Shown: positions 1 to 9,545, numbered from the stretch's first letter. The stretch is DNA of 64,000 nucleotides from Indioceanicola profundi (GCF_003568845.1 NZ_CP030128.1:248001-312000); one strand, 5' to 3'. Notes: a model not told the origin generated them from the letters alone. Numbers and translations: made by a program.

Positions 1-702
1 ACGCCGTTCCGGCCGGAACAGGTCTATACGGCCTCGAAAATCGTGAACCGAGACCCGACCAACCACATTCTTACGGTGGAACTTACGCTGGTTCTGCGCA
101 GCCTCGCGGATGCCGCAATCCAGCGGGTCGCGACGATGGGCATCACGCCCAAGCGTATCGAGATCGCTCGGACGAAAGGCCAAGGCGCGGATCAGCTCGA
201 AGTACCAAGCATCGCCGACCGGAGCGGAAAGGCCCGGGACCGCTTAACGCTTGTACTGGGCGGCCTCGCAGCCATACTCGCGATGACAGCACTCACCATT
301 CCAATCCGGGAGGCGAAGAGGGCGGCCGCGGCAGCCGAACGGGAGTTCGCAGAAGTTCGGGCCACGGCCGAAGCCGTTGCGGATGTCTCACAGAAGCTCG
401 AAGCGTTGCGCGTCGAAGCGGGTTATCTTGTGAGGCTGAAGAATGCAAAGCCGATGGCATCCGATATCCTGCTGGAGATCACACGACTGATTCCAGACGA
501 CGCTTGGCTTACCGAACTCGAAATCGCCAGCGACGAAATCCGGGTTAGCGGCTATGCCCGCTCGGCATCCGGTTTGGTGGGGACCCTCGAGGGCTCTAGC
601 CTTTTCCGTGAAACGGCTTTCCGGGCGCCGGTGATGCTAGATACGAAAGCCGAGCGGGAGCGTTTCAGCCTGTCGGCCCGAATCGATGGAGCAGCGCCAT
701 GA
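1..702 (+). CDS. gspL: Type II secretion protein GspL, C-terminal part (5' end outside window)
   Basis: The reading frame is open from the first base, so the gene starts upstream; the first in-window residues TPFRPEQVYTASKIV run straight into the body of the protein. About 80 residues in there is one membrane segment (LVLGGLAAILAMTALTI), followed by a coiled-coil stretch rich in Ala, Glu and Arg and a PilN/GspL-type ferredoxin-like periplasmic domain with the phrase LIPDDAWLTELEI. In the family, GspL is the bitopic inner-membrane platform protein that links the GspE ATPase to GspM. The overlap with a GspM-like gene (ATGA) supports the call. A PilN protein is the alternative, but the large missing N-terminus fits GspL better. 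Confidence 0.7.
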   Translation, partial: TPFRPEQVYTASKIVNRDPTNHILTVELTLVLRSLADAAIQRVATMGITPKRIEIARTKGQGADQLEVPSIADRSGKARDRLTLVLGGLAAILAMTALTIPIREAKRAAAAAEREFAEVRATAEAVADVSQKLEALRVEAGYLVRLKNAKPMASDILLEITRLIPDDAWLTELEIASDEIRVSGYARSASGLVGTLEGSSLFRETAFRAPVMLDTKAERERFSLSARIDGAAP

Positions 703-1283
703 TGCACAACGTATCGCCTGGCCTGCGCCGGCTTCTTGCCGTGTCCATCCTGATCGCGTTCGTCTCGCTGATTTGGAGCGCGGCGATCGAACCAGCGCTG
801 AAATCATATACAGAGAATGTGGCGCAGACGGAGCGTATGCATGCTGCTATTGCGCGTAGCCGCGCATCGGCAAACAAGCTCGAGAAGCTGCGGGCCGATC
901 TTGAACGGGCAAAAGAAAGCCAAGCTGGCCTCGGCGGGTTCCTCGACGCCAGCAATGAGTCAATCGCGTCGGCCGAGATGCAGGATCTTATCCGGAATGC
1001 CGTAACTGAAATGGGTGGGGACCTGCGCAGCACGCAGATGCTCAATGCCGTTGAGGAAAGCAGCTTCCGGCGGATCACGATGGAAGCGCAGCTGGCGATT
1101 GACATTGAGGGCTTCCGCGATCTCCTCTACGAGCTGGAAGCAGCAACGCCCTATCTCTTCGTCGATGCGGTGATCGTCAGTTCCCGCCCGCCACGTCGGC
1201 GGGCTTCCCAAGCAGATGGCCAGTTGGACGTCACGCTCACCGTATCGGGGTACGTTCGCCCGGTGGAACAGGTTTCAGGCTAA
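699..1283 (+). CDS. gspM: Type II secretion protein GspM-like
   Basis: A 194-residue protein whose ATG overlaps the gspL stop (ATGA), so the two are probably translationally coupled. It has a short cytoplasmic N-terminus, one membrane helix (residues about 13-32, LLAVSILIAFVSLIWSAAI), a coiled coil (about 40-80) and a C-terminal beta-alpha-beta domain ending VTLTVSGYVRP, the GspM layout. GspM partners GspL in the inner-membrane platform of the type II secretion system. No GspN or GspC follows; the next gene is convergent. Sequence conservation in this family is low, so the call leans on architecture and neighbour. Confidence 0.65.
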   Translation: MMHNVSPGLRRLLAVSILIAFVSLIWSAAIEPALKSYTENVAQTERMHAAIARSRASANKLEKLRADLERAKESQAGLGGFLDASNESIASAEMQDLIRNAVTEMGGDLRSTQMLNAVEESSFRRITMEAQLAIDIEGFRDLLYELEAATPYLFVDAVIVSSRPPRRRASQADGQLDVTLTVSGYVRPVEQVSG

Positions 1284-1284
1284 C

Positions 1285-1316
1285 AAAAAGTCCAGAGCAG
1301 TCTCCTGCTCCGGACT
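1285..1316 (-). terminator. Intrinsic terminator, SGNH hydrolase gene
   Basis: Inverted repeat AGTCCAGAGCAG (1289-1300), loop TCTC, CTGCTCCGGACT (1305-1316), with one internal mismatch. On the minus strand the stem is followed by a run of five T. It sits between the convergent gspM and SGNH hydrolase genes and may stop both. Confidence 0.75.
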
Positions 1317-1336
1317 CCAGCCACGCAGTCATACGC

Positions 1337-2707
1337 CTAGTCTTTGTAGGCATGCCGTTTCGGCGCAAGGATACGAATATCCACTGCCTCGGACATGGCA
1401 AGATAGCCAGGGCGGTTGGGATGAATTTTGTCGATCACAGCCGTCGTGCTGTTGGGCTGGTACTGCGGAAGCAATTCGCCGGTCGCGGGATCCGTCGTAA
1501 CGGCGTCGAAATCTGCGACGCTATCGAAAATATCTGCGGTACGGATGAACTCATTGACCGCCTTACGCTGAGCATCGGTTTCCGGGGTGCCGTAGCCCGC
1601 GTTTGCTGCTCCTAAAGTCGAGGTTACCGTGGCCTGGATCACTTTCAGACCTTCGGCCCGCATGCGGCGCACTCCATCGCGAATGCCGGCGATGATCTCT
1701 TCGGCGACGGCCCCGTTGCCAAGGTCGTTGGTGCCTTCGAGCCAGATCACGGCGGAAACACCGGAATGGCTGAAGACATCCTCATCCAAGCGTTCGAGAG
1801 CAGCCGGACCGCCGGCAGGGCTATCGGTGAGAATGCGATTCCCGCCGACGCCAGCATTTACTACCGAGACCTTATCGCCGTAGACCTCGCGAACACGGCG
1901 CGAGAGGAAGTCCGGATAGCGGTCGTCCCCGTTCAAGGTCGAACCCGTTCCGTCGGTGATGGAGTCGCCAAGGGCCACGAGAACCTTGGTGTCGGCAGAG
2001 GCCAAGGCGTCTACGCCATCTAAGAAGTACCAGGAGGTCGTGGTGTAAGGGAATGGAAGGGCCGTCTCGTCGTGGCCGTGCGATCCAGAGCCCGGGGGAC
2101 TGACATAGGAGGTCTGCACGGCTTTCGAGTGCCACGTCATGGGGCCGGTCGTTCCCACCGCGTGGAAGCTCACGGCCAGCTTGCGCCCTTGAAGGATCTC
2201 GTCATCGCGAAGATCGGCATAGTCCTGGTGAATTGGGTCGCTATAGATGATTTCACCAGGCTGGAGGGTGACGCTCCGCTTCCCGCCGAAGGTGACGCGC
2301 TGGTTCGTGCCTTCGACTACGGCACCACCACTCTCATGTAGGCCGAGATAGATGCCGTCGAATGTTACCGGACGGTCGCCAAACTTGTTTGTAAAGCGCA
2401 AACGGAACCGGTCGCTCCAGATATTAGGGCGCACGATCAAGCGGAAGGTCTGATCATTGGCGCCAACTTCAGGCAGCCCAAATGCGAATGTGAGATCGGG
2501 CTGGTTAACAGCTGTTCCGGTCGGGTAGGTGCCGTGCGCAGACGCAATCCAGGTTGCGGCCCAGTCCTCCCGCCCGCCTTTATTGTCATCCTTCCCTTTC
2601 CTGGCATCTGCACCTTGGGATATCAACATCACTGTAGCGAGGGCGAAAGCGGCAGCCGCAGAGCGGAATATCGTCCGGCGGCTCATTTGATTGCCGAATG
2701 GATCCAT
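1337..2707 (-). CDS. Secreted SGNH/GDSL-family hydrolase
   Basis: A 456-residue protein. The start is set by a strong Shine-Dalgarno GGAGGAG just upstream. The N-terminus has a Tat-like signal (SRRTIF then a hydrophobic stretch to about residue 35, ADA). Residues 48-230 form a beta-rich N-terminal domain. The SGNH domain follows, with block I GDSITDG (Ser about 249), block II NAGVGGN (Asn), block III GTND, and block V with the catalytic Asp/His in DKIHPNRPGY. All catalytic positions are present. Members hydrolyse esters (lipids, acylated polysaccharides); the substrate cannot be told. It is monocistronic, convergent with gspM, and could be a type II secretion substrate (inference). Confidence 0.88.
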   Translation of the reverse strand: MDPFGNQMSRRTIFRSAAAAFALATVMLISQGADARKGKDDNKGGREDWAATWIASAHGTYPTGTAVNQPDLTFAFGLPEVGANDQTFRLIVRPNIWSDRFRLRFTNKFGDRPVTFDGIYLGLHESGGAVVEGTNQRVTFGGKRSVTLQPGEIIYSDPIHQDYADLRDDEILQGRKLAVSFHAVGTTGPMTWHSKAVQTSYVSPPGSGSHGHDETALPFPYTTTSWYFLDGVDALASADTKVLVALGDSITDGTGSTLNGDDRYPDFLSRRVREVYGDKVSVVNAGVGGNRILTDSPAGGPAALERLDEDVFSHSGVSAVIWLEGTNDLGNGAVAEEIIAGIRDGVRRMRAEGLKVIQATVTSTLGAANAGYGTPETDAQRKAVNEFIRTADIFDSVADFDAVTTDPATGELLPQYQPNSTTAVIDKIHPNRPGYLAMSEAVDIRILAPKRHAYKD

Positions 2708-3304
2708 GTGCTCCTCCCTGTTTCTTCTTACTCAAGGGTTGGCGATAAGAAGCATCCTCAACTTCTGTCCATCCCACAGCATCGGGTTCGGTGGTGGAAC
2801 GAACAATCCAAGCCCCATGCTATTGACCGACAGAAGCGTAGCAGTGGATCTGTCGTAAGAACGAGGCGTGCGTAAAATAGATACATAAACCAACGGCAAA
2901 TACATGGGACGTTAGGAGACTAACCCTGATAGCTTCCAGCTCCGGCGCGGCCTTCTTGCTGAGTCTGCGCGAGGACACACAAATATCGGCCACCCATAAA
3001 TCGCATGTCAACAACCCATCTGGCACAATGGCCCAAAACCGCGCATGCACCGTAGTGGGGCAAATGCCATAAATACTTGCGCCTAATCCCACACGCTAAT
3101 GAGTATTTCGGGCCGCATGTGAGCCAAGAATTGCGATCGCGGGATCGCGTGACGTTACACGTGCTCGCGCGCAAGGGTGCATTCCAAAATTGAGGAGAGG
3201 ACGGCGCCTATTTGTAGTAGTCATTGGCTTTTCAACTCACTGTAACATAGATGTCTTCGGCCGCTCAGTAGATGAACCCATGAATTTCTGGGCAGGAGCC
3301 GTTC
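2708..3304. other. Intergenic region, promoters of SGNH and PhoX genes
   Basis: A 597-base divergent intergenic stretch, more AT-rich than its flanks. It holds the leader of the SGNH hydrolase on one side and, near its right end, a Pho-box-like element (listed separately) 47 bases before the PhoX start. I see no convincing gene in it. Confidence 0.5.
3240..3257 (+). promoter_or_regulatory. Pho-box-like element upstream of phoX
   Basis: Two seven-base half sites CTGTAAC and ATGTCTT separated by ATAG, giving the 11-base period of the PhoB binding site (consensus CTGTCAT, four bases, CTGTCAT; five of seven matches in each half). It ends 47 bases before the start of a PhoX-type phosphatase, a typical PhoB target. 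It is a moderate match only. Confidence 0.5.
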
Positions 3305-5503
3305 ATGGACACCTATCAGAGCTTCCGCGACAAAGCCGCCGATGCGGCCAATGCCGAACAGCCGCAGGAAGGGTTGGACCGTCCTGATTTCGCCGGTCGC
3401 GGCCTGCAGGAGAGCAGCACATTTGCCACAAAGCTGGCCGCGGAAATCGATCGCCGCGTTCTGCTGCGCGGGGTGGCAAGTCTTCCCGTTCTGACGGTCG
3501 CCGCTGGCGGCGCCGCTTCACTTCTGGCCGGGGAAAGCGCGCTCGCTGAAAACCTTCCCCGGAAGCTCAACCCGGACCGGCTGCCCTTGACCTTCCAGCC
3601 CGTCGGAGAGACGACCGAGGACGTGATCACGGTGCCCCAGGATTACTATTCCAGGGTCCTGATCCGCTGGGGCGATCCCTTGTTCGAGTATGTCGAGCCC
3701 TTTGATCTTGAGAACCAGTCCGGTCGGGACCAGGCCCTGCGCTTCGGCTTCAATTGCGACATGGTGATGGGATTTCCCCTGCGGCGTATCCGGAGGCGCA
3801 CGGCCTCCTACATCCTGGCCGTGAACCATGAGTACACGGACGGGCGCCTGATGTTCCCGGACTATCCGGACGGCAGCGATCCGGACGCCGTGCCGACCCG
3901 GAACCATGTGGAAACCGAGTGGGCGGCGCATGGCATCTCGCTGGTCCAGATGAATCTCCGCGGCCGCAATTGGGTGTACAGCAACCGTAGCCCCTATAAC
4001 CGCCGCCTCACGGCGACCAGCGAGTATCTGCTGACCGGGCCGGCCGCCGGGAACCCGCGCCTGGTGACGCCGGCCGATCCGACCGGGACAGTGGTGCGCG
4101 GCACCTTGAACAATTGTGCCGGCGGCCGCACGCCCTGGGGAACCTACCTGTCCTGCGAAGAGAATATCGACCAGTATTTCGCGAACCGCAGCCAGATCAC
4201 CGATCCGATCATCCTGTCCGACCACACCGACTACACCATCTCGGAAGGCATGACCGGCCGGCGGTGGGAGCTGTACGACCCGCGATTCGATGTCTCCACG
4301 CCGGAGGGCATCCATGAGCCCTACCGCTTCGGCTGGGTGGTCGAGGTCGACCCGTACAATCCCCAGGACATCCCGAAGAAGCGAACCGCCCTTGGCCGCT
4401 TCAAGCATGAGGGATGCCAGGTGGTCCGCGCCCTGGATGAACAGGTCGTGGCCTATAGCGGCGATGACAGCCGCTTCGAGTATGTCTACAAGTTCGTGTC
4501 CAGCGGCCGGTTCGACCCGACGAATCCGCGCGGCGCCGCCAATCGTGACCTGCTCGACGCCGGCACGCTCTATGCCGCGCGCTTCAACGAGGACGGCACC
4601 GGCCAGTGGCTGGCGCTTGATCTGGACCACCCGGATACCGGGCCCATCCTGCGCAATGCCACCTATATGGATGCGGACGGAAACGCCGCGGCGCCGCGCT
4701 TCCCCTCCCAGGCAGAGGTGCTGATCAATGCGCGGCGCGCCGGCGATGCGGTGCAAGCCACGCCGATGGACCGGCCGGAAGACATTGAAGCCCTCAAGGA
4801 CGATGAGCTGCGCGGCAACGGCATGGTCTATGTAAATCTGACCAACAACACGCAACGCACCGACGATGGCGGCAGCACGACGCCCCCGCCGCCGGGCTCC
4901 CGGCCCAATATCCGCGTGACCAATGCCGCCAACCCCCGCGCGCCCAACCCCGCCGGCCACATCATCGAGATCAGCGAGGATGGCGGCGACAACGCGGCAA
5001 CCAGCTTCCGGTGGCGCATCTTCCTGCTGGCGGGCGATCCGCAGAACCCGTCCTTCGCCAATCCGGAGGATGGCGAACCGCAGAATGTGGATGTGCAGGG
5101 CACCTTTGATGGCAGCCGCTTTGCCTGCCCTGACAACATGACGATCGATGAGGGCTTCAATCTCTGGCTCACCACCGATGGCAATCCGGACGTGTTCCCC
5201 TGCAACGATCAGATCATTGCCGTGCAGGCGCACACCCCGCCTGACCATCCGGTTGTCGCCCTCCGCTTCGCCGTAGGGCCGAAGGGAGCGGAGCTGAGCG
5301 GACCGCTCCTGACCGAGGATGGCGACTCCTTCCTCTTCGCTGTACAGCATCCGGGCGAGGGCGGAGCCCTCTTGGGTCCGGATCAGGTCAGCAACTGGCC
5401 GGATCGGGATTTCCCCAAGCCGTCCGTCGTGGTGGTCCGCCGCAATGATGGCGGGCAGATCGGCGGTAGGATCGGGCGCCGGTCGGATAAGGACTGGAAG
5501 TAA
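3305..5503 (+). CDS. PhoX-family (DUF839) alkaline phosphatase, Tat-exported
   Basis: A 732-residue protein; ATG is preceded by AGGAG at a spacing of six. After a 48-residue polar N-terminus there is a twin-arginine signal (RR at 50-51, RVLLRGVASLPVLTVAAGG). The mature part has the PhoX/DUF839 beta-propeller phrases: AVNHEYTDGR, NNCAGGRTPWGTYLSCEEN, GRFKHEGCQVV and YSGDDSRFEYVYKFVS, which supply Ca/Fe-binding acidic residues and the metal-bound Cys in this family. The enzyme releases phosphate from organic phosphoesters in the periplasm. A Pho-box-like element lies upstream and a second phosphoester-hydrolase gene follows, so phosphate starvation control is likely. A perfect hairpin follows the stop. 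Confidence 0.9.
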   Translation: MDTYQSFRDKAADAANAEQPQEGLDRPDFAGRGLQESSTFATKLAAEIDRRVLLRGVASLPVLTVAAGGAASLLAGESALAENLPRKLNPDRLPLTFQPVGETTEDVITVPQDYYSRVLIRWGDPLFEYVEPFDLENQSGRDQALRFGFNCDMVMGFPLRRIRRRTASYILAVNHEYTDGRLMFPDYPDGSDPDAVPTRNHVETEWAAHGISLVQMNLRGRNWVYSNRSPYNRRLTATSEYLLTGPAAGNPRLVTPADPTGTVVRGTLNNCAGGRTPWGTYLSCEENIDQYFANRSQITDPIILSDHTDYTISEGMTGRRWELYDPRFDVSTPEGIHEPYRFGWVVEVDPYNPQDIPKKRTALGRFKHEGCQVVRALDEQVVAYSGDDSRFEYVYKFVSSGRFDPTNPRGAANRDLLDAGTLYAARFNEDGTGQWLALDLDHPDTGPILRNATYMDADGNAAAPRFPSQAEVLINARRAGDAVQATPMDRPEDIEALKDDELRGNGMVYVNLTNNTQRTDDGGSTTPPPPGSRPNIRVTNAANPRAPNPAGHIIEISEDGGDNAATSFRWRIFLLAGDPQNPSFANPEDGEPQNVDVQGTFDGSRFACPDNMTIDEGFNLWLTTDGNPDVFPCNDQIIAVQAHTPPDHPVVALRFAVGPKGAELSGPLLTEDGDSFLFAVQHPGEGGALLGPDQVSNWPDRDFPKPSVVVVRRNDGGQIGGRIGRRSDKDWK

Positions 5504-5879
5504 GTCCAGTCAGCAATCCTGCAGCGTTCAGGGGCGGGTGATCCGCCCGCCCCTGACAGGCCCTGTGAAACAGCGCAATATCAGCGCGTCATGTATTGGT
5601 TTGAGAGCGGAAAATGTAAATCTCAAACAGTCAAAGATGATTTTTAAAAAGACCGGCTCTCACATATTTTGTTTTGCAATGACGGACAAGCACCCCGGTG
5701 GTCAGCAATGATTGATCAGCCCATTCTCTGGCGGTCTGCGCCGTATGGCAGGCATTGCAGAGCATCCAAGCCGAACTCTCCACTTTGAGACCTCCGCGCC
5801 GGGCCGCATGGGCGGGAAATGCCCGTCGACCCCGTTTCTTGGTCCGCCGGATCACGGTGAAACGAGGAGTACGACAGAC
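5504..5879. other. Intergenic region between phoX and the GDPD fusion gene
   Basis: It holds the phoX terminator hairpin (5528-5556) and an AT-rich patch around 5600-5690 that may carry the promoter of the next gene. The downstream frame is open from 5712, but the translated leader looks non-coding and the good ribosome site is at 5864-5869. No clear Pho box was found here. Confidence 0.4.
5528..5556 (+). terminator. Terminator-like hairpin after phoX
   Basis: Perfect 11-base stem TCAGGGGCGGG / CCCGCCCCTGA around the loop TGATCCG, 25 bases after the phoX stop. There is no strong T run, so termination strength is uncertain. Confidence 0.65.
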
Positions 5880-8800
5880 ATGCGAAGCGAAGACACCTTT
5901 GGTCAGGAATCCCCCATTGTCATCGGGCACCGCGGCGCCAGCGGCGCCCGCCCGGAGCACACTCTTGAAGCCTACCGGCTCGCCATTGAGATGGGCGCCG
6001 ACTTCATCGAGGCGGATCTGGTTCCGACGCGGGACGGGGTGCTGATCGCCCGCCATGAGAACCTGTTGGCCCAGGTCCGGACGGATGAGGAGGGCAGGAT
6101 TGTCTTCGGGCCGGACGGAAAGCCGGACATCATCCAGGAAACAACGAACGTCGCCCACTATGACGGTGACGGCGATGGAAAGCCCGATTTCGCCGACCGG
6201 CTCAGCATCAAGGTCATCGACGGCGACACCTATGCCGGTTGGTTCAGCGAGGATTTCACGCTGGCCGAAATCAAGGAGCTGCGGGCCCGGGAACGCATCC
6301 CGGAGGTGCGGCCGGAGAACGCGGCCTATAATGACCAGGTCGAGATACCGACCTATGAGGAGGTGGTCCGGCTGGTGCAGCAGGTCGAAGCGGAAACGGG
6401 CCGCAAGATCGGCCTCTACACGGAAACCAAGCACCCGACCTATTTTGCCCTGGAAGGCCGGCACCAGGACGAGGATACGAACCAGGACGGCAAGCTGGAC
6501 AGGGGTGAGGACGTCAACGGCAATGGCGAGCTGGACCAGATCGAAGGCGGTGCGGCGATCGATGTCAATCTTGGCCGCGGCGTGATCGAGATCCTGACCG
6601 AACAGGGGTTCACCGACCCCTCCCGTACGTTCCTTCAGTCCTTCGAGATTGCCAATCTGCTGGAGCTGCAGAACACCATCATGCCGTCGGCCGGGATCGA
6701 CCTGCCGCTGGTCCAGCTCCTGGGCGATGTGGACCGCACCTCCATCAACGAAGCGGGCGGCGGCTTTTCCATTCCCTACGATGTGGCGTTCCACTTCACC
6801 CCGGACAATGCCAGCCAGGGGGCCGATCCCTCCCTTTACAAGGGGCTGCCCTTCGCCATTGACCGGCAGACGGACTATGGGAACCTGGTTACGCCGGAGG
6901 TTCTGAAGCAGATCGCCGGCAGCTATGCCGAAGGCGTCGGCCCCTGGATCGAAAGCTTCCTTCTCCGTGCGCCGCTGAACACGCCCGTGGATGCCAATGG
7001 CGACGGTCAGGCGGAGGTGACGTCGCGGCTGACCGGGGAGGTTCGCCCGCTGGTGCAGGACGCCCACGAGGCCGGCCTTCTGGTGCACCCCTACACGCTG
7101 CGGGCCGAGGAAAGCTTCCTGGCGCTTGAGGCCGATGGAACGGCATTGACGCTGCCCGAGCAGTTGGACCTGTTGCTTGATCTCGGCGTGGACGGCATCT
7201 TCACGGACCATCCCGGCATGGCCCGAGAGGTGGTTGATGATGTGACAGGGACGGGGCCGGAGATACGGGTCGCCACCTACAATGCCTCGCTGAACCGTGC
7301 GGCTGCGGGAGAGCTGATCGATGATCTCTCCGCGCCGGACGACATGCAGGCCAGGAAGGTTGCCGAGGTCATCCAACGCACCAATCCCGACATCGTCCTG
7401 CTGAACGAGTTCGACTACGATGCGGAGGGCAAGGCCGCCGATCTGTTCCGGGACAATTACCTGGAGGTCGGTCAGAACGGCCAGGCGCCGGTGGAATTTC
7501 CCTATATCTATGTGGCGCCCAGCAATACGGGCCTGCCGTCGGGCATGGATTTGGACAACAGCGGGTCCGTGGGCGGGCCGAATGACGCCCAAGGCTTCGG
7601 CGAATTCGAAGGTCAGTATGCCTTCGCTGTCTTCTCCAAGCACCCGATCCTGGACAGCCAGGTGCGCACATTTCAGGAGTTCCTCTGGAAGGATATGCCG
7701 GGCGCGCTGCTGCCCGACAATCCGGATACGGCAGCGGAAGGGGATTTCTATTCGGAGGAGGAGCTGGCGCTGCTGCGGCTCTCCTCCAAGAACCATGTGG
7801 ACCTGCCGGTCGAGGTGGATGGGGAGGTCGTGCATATCCTGGCAGCCCACCCGACCCCGCCCACCTTCGATGGCCCGGAAGACCGCAACGGGCGGCGGAA
7901 CCACGATGAGATCAGGTTCTGGGACGACTACGTCACGTCCTATGATGGCGGCTATATCTACGACGATCAGGGCAAGTTCGGCGGGCTGGAGCCGAATGCC
8001 CGCTTTGTTATCCTCGGTGATTACAATGCCGATCCGGTTGATGGCGACAGCGTGCCGGGAGCGGTGCAGCAATTGCTGGGCAATCCCGCCATCGACGTTT
8101 CCCATCAGCCTGACAGCAAAGGCGGCATCGTTGACGCAGACGATGCTGTCAACCGCGGGCATCTGGGCAACCCTGCACTCGATACGGCGGATTTCGGTGA
8201 ACCGCTAGGCAATCTGCGGGTGGATTATGTTTTGCCGTCCCGGGATGGGTTCCAGTATCTGGATGGCGGTGTCTACTGGCCAGCCCCCGGCGAGCCGGGA
8301 GCGGATTTGCTGGACGCGTCGGACCATCGGCTGGTCTATGCCGATCTCAAACTGGCGCATGGCGCCAACAGCCCCGACGTCGCTGGGGTCGAGAATCTGG
8401 AGTTCCTGGGTGCTGCTTTCCTTGGAACAGGCACACAGTATGAGGGAACCGAGATTGGCGGCCTCTCTGCCCTGGCCTGGCAACCGGGAAGCGATCGGTT
8501 CTTCGCTCTGTCCGACAGTGGCGGAGGAGCAACCGGCGAGCCGCGCCTTTACGGGTTGACACTGGATCTGGAGAGCGGCGCATTTGCCAATGACGATGTC
8601 GCCTTCACTTCGGTCACCCGGCTTCTCAATGCGGACGGGCAGGCCTTCCCCGAGGCCACAGTGGACCCGGAAGGGCTGGCGCTGAGCGGGCGCGGCACCT
8701 TCTACATCGCCTCTGAAGGGAATGCGCAGCAGCAGGTCGCGCCCTTTGTGAATGAGTTTTCTCTGGATGGACGGCAGTTCGCCACGCTTGCGGTGCCGGA

Positions 8801-9503
8801 AAAATTTGTGCCAGGAAAAGACGGTTCGGCCGGTGTCCGGCACAATCTGGCGTTCGAGAGCCTTGCTCTGAGCCCGAATGAGCGTTCGCTCTATACGGCG
8901 ACGGAGAATGCCCTTGCCCAGGATGGGCCCGCCGCCAGCCTGGAGGAGGGCAGCCCGTCCCGCATCGTTCGGTACGACGCGACGACCGGCAAGGTGGCGG
9001 CCGAGTATCTCTACACCACAGACCCGGTGCTTGCTGCGCCTGAACCGGACGGTTCGTTCGCGACCAACGGGCTGGTCGAAATCCTGGCCCTGGATGATAA
9101 GGGAACCCTGCTGGCCCTGGAACGCTCCTTCAGCACGGGGCAAGGCAACAGCATCCGCCTTTATCAGGTCAGCACGGCGGGAGCGGACGACATTTCCGGG
9201 ATAGAGAGCCTCGCAGACCTCGAAACCCCGCCGCAGCAGGTGAGCAAGGAACTGGTATTCGACTTCTCGGACCTCGGCCTGCCCCTCGATAACATCGAGG
9301 GCATGACACTCGGGCCAAGGCTGGAGGATGGACGCCAGAGCCTCATACTCGTGAGCGACAACAACTTTGCCGCAACCCAGTTCACCCAGTTGCTGGCGTT
9401 TGCCTTCGAGATGAAGGCGAATTTGTCTCCGCCAGCAGTACTGAATGAGACAGTCAATTTGATCGGCGTCGATCAGGCGAGCGGGGCGGCACCATTGCCG
9501 TAA
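5880..9503 (+). CDS. Three-domain phosphoesterase fusion: GDPD + endonuclease/exonuclease/phosphatase + phytase-like esterase
   Basis: A 1207-residue protein; ATG 5880 is chosen because GAGGAG lies 10 bases upstream and homology starts at once. Domain 1 (about 11-455) is a glycerophosphodiester phosphodiesterase: GHRGASGARPEHT, EADLVPTRDG and a later ETKHPTY, with an acidic DxDxD-rich insert (DTNQDGKLDRGEDVNGNGE) that may bind calcium. Domain 2 (about 462-825) is an EEP-fold hydrolase with LNEFD, AAHPTPP, LGDYNADP and DHRLVYADL. Domain 3 (about 833-1207) matches esterase-like phytase proteins (GGLSALAW, LSDSGGG, DPEGLALSG, NIEGMTLG). No obvious cleavable signal is visible, although the other family members are exported. 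It probably scavenges phosphate together with the neighbouring PhoX. Confidence 0.85.
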   Translation: MRSEDTFGQESPIVIGHRGASGARPEHTLEAYRLAIEMGADFIEADLVPTRDGVLIARHENLLAQVRTDEEGRIVFGPDGKPDIIQETTNVAHYDGDGDGKPDFADRLSIKVIDGDTYAGWFSEDFTLAEIKELRARERIPEVRPENAAYNDQVEIPTYEEVVRLVQQVEAETGRKIGLYTETKHPTYFALEGRHQDEDTNQDGKLDRGEDVNGNGELDQIEGGAAIDVNLGRGVIEILTEQGFTDPSRTFLQSFEIANLLELQNTIMPSAGIDLPLVQLLGDVDRTSINEAGGGFSIPYDVAFHFTPDNASQGADPSLYKGLPFAIDRQTDYGNLVTPEVLKQIAGSYAEGVGPWIESFLLRAPLNTPVDANGDGQAEVTSRLTGEVRPLVQDAHEAGLLVHPYTLRAEESFLALEADGTALTLPEQLDLLLDLGVDGIFTDHPGMAREVVDDVTGTGPEIRVATYNASLNRAAAGELIDDLSAPDDMQARKVAEVIQRTNPDIVLLNEFDYDAEGKAADLFRDNYLEVGQNGQAPVEFPYIYVAPSNTGLPSGMDLDNSGSVGGPNDAQGFGEFEGQYAFAVFSKHPILDSQVRTFQEFLWKDMPGALLPDNPDTAAEGDFYSEEELALLRLSSKNHVDLPVEVDGEVVHILAAHPTPPTFDGPEDRNGRRNHDEIRFWDDYVTSYDGGYIYDDQGKFGGLEPNARFVILGDYNADPVDGDSVPGAVQQLLGNPAIDVSHQPDSKGGIVDADDAVNRGHLGNPALDTADFGEPLGNLRVDYVLPSRDGFQYLDGGVYWPAPGEPGADLLDASDHRLVYADLKLAHGANSPDVAGVENLEFLGAAFLGTGTQYEGTEIGGLSALAWQPGSDRFFALSDSGGGATGEPRLYGLTLDLESGAFANDDVAFTSVTRLLNADGQAFPEATVDPEGLALSGRGTFYIASEGNAQQQVAPFVNEFSLDGRQFATLAVPEKFVPGKDGSAGVRHNLAFESLALSPNERSLYTATENALAQDGPAASLEEGSPSRIVRYDATTGKVAAEYLYTTDPVLAAPEPDGSFATNGLVEILALDDKGTLLALERSFSTGQGNSIRLYQVSTAGADDISGIESLADLETPPQQVSKELVFDFSDLGLPLDNIEGMTLGPRLEDGRQSLILVSDNNFAATQFTQLLAFAFEMKANLSPPAVLNETVNLIGVDQASGAAPLP

Positions 9504-9518
9504 GTTATCATTGCCACA

Positions 9519-9545
9519 GCCTGCGGGGGTACAGCCCTCGCAGGC
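9519..9545 (+). terminator. Terminator-like hairpin after GDPD fusion gene
   Basis: Stem GCCTGCGGGGG (9519-9529) with CCCTCGCAGGC (9535-9545), ten of eleven positions paired, 16 bases after the stop. There is no strong T run. Confidence 0.55.

Noticed and set aside
3518-5350. 610-codon open frame on the minus strand
   Set aside because: Antisense shadow of the PhoX gene; the product has no recognisable family and a composition typical of shadow frames.
5631-8162. 843-codon open frame on the minus strand
   Set aside because: It lies antisense to the GDPD fusion gene, whose catalytic motifs are intact. Long antisense frames are common in high-GC DNA; no ribosome site or domain was seen.
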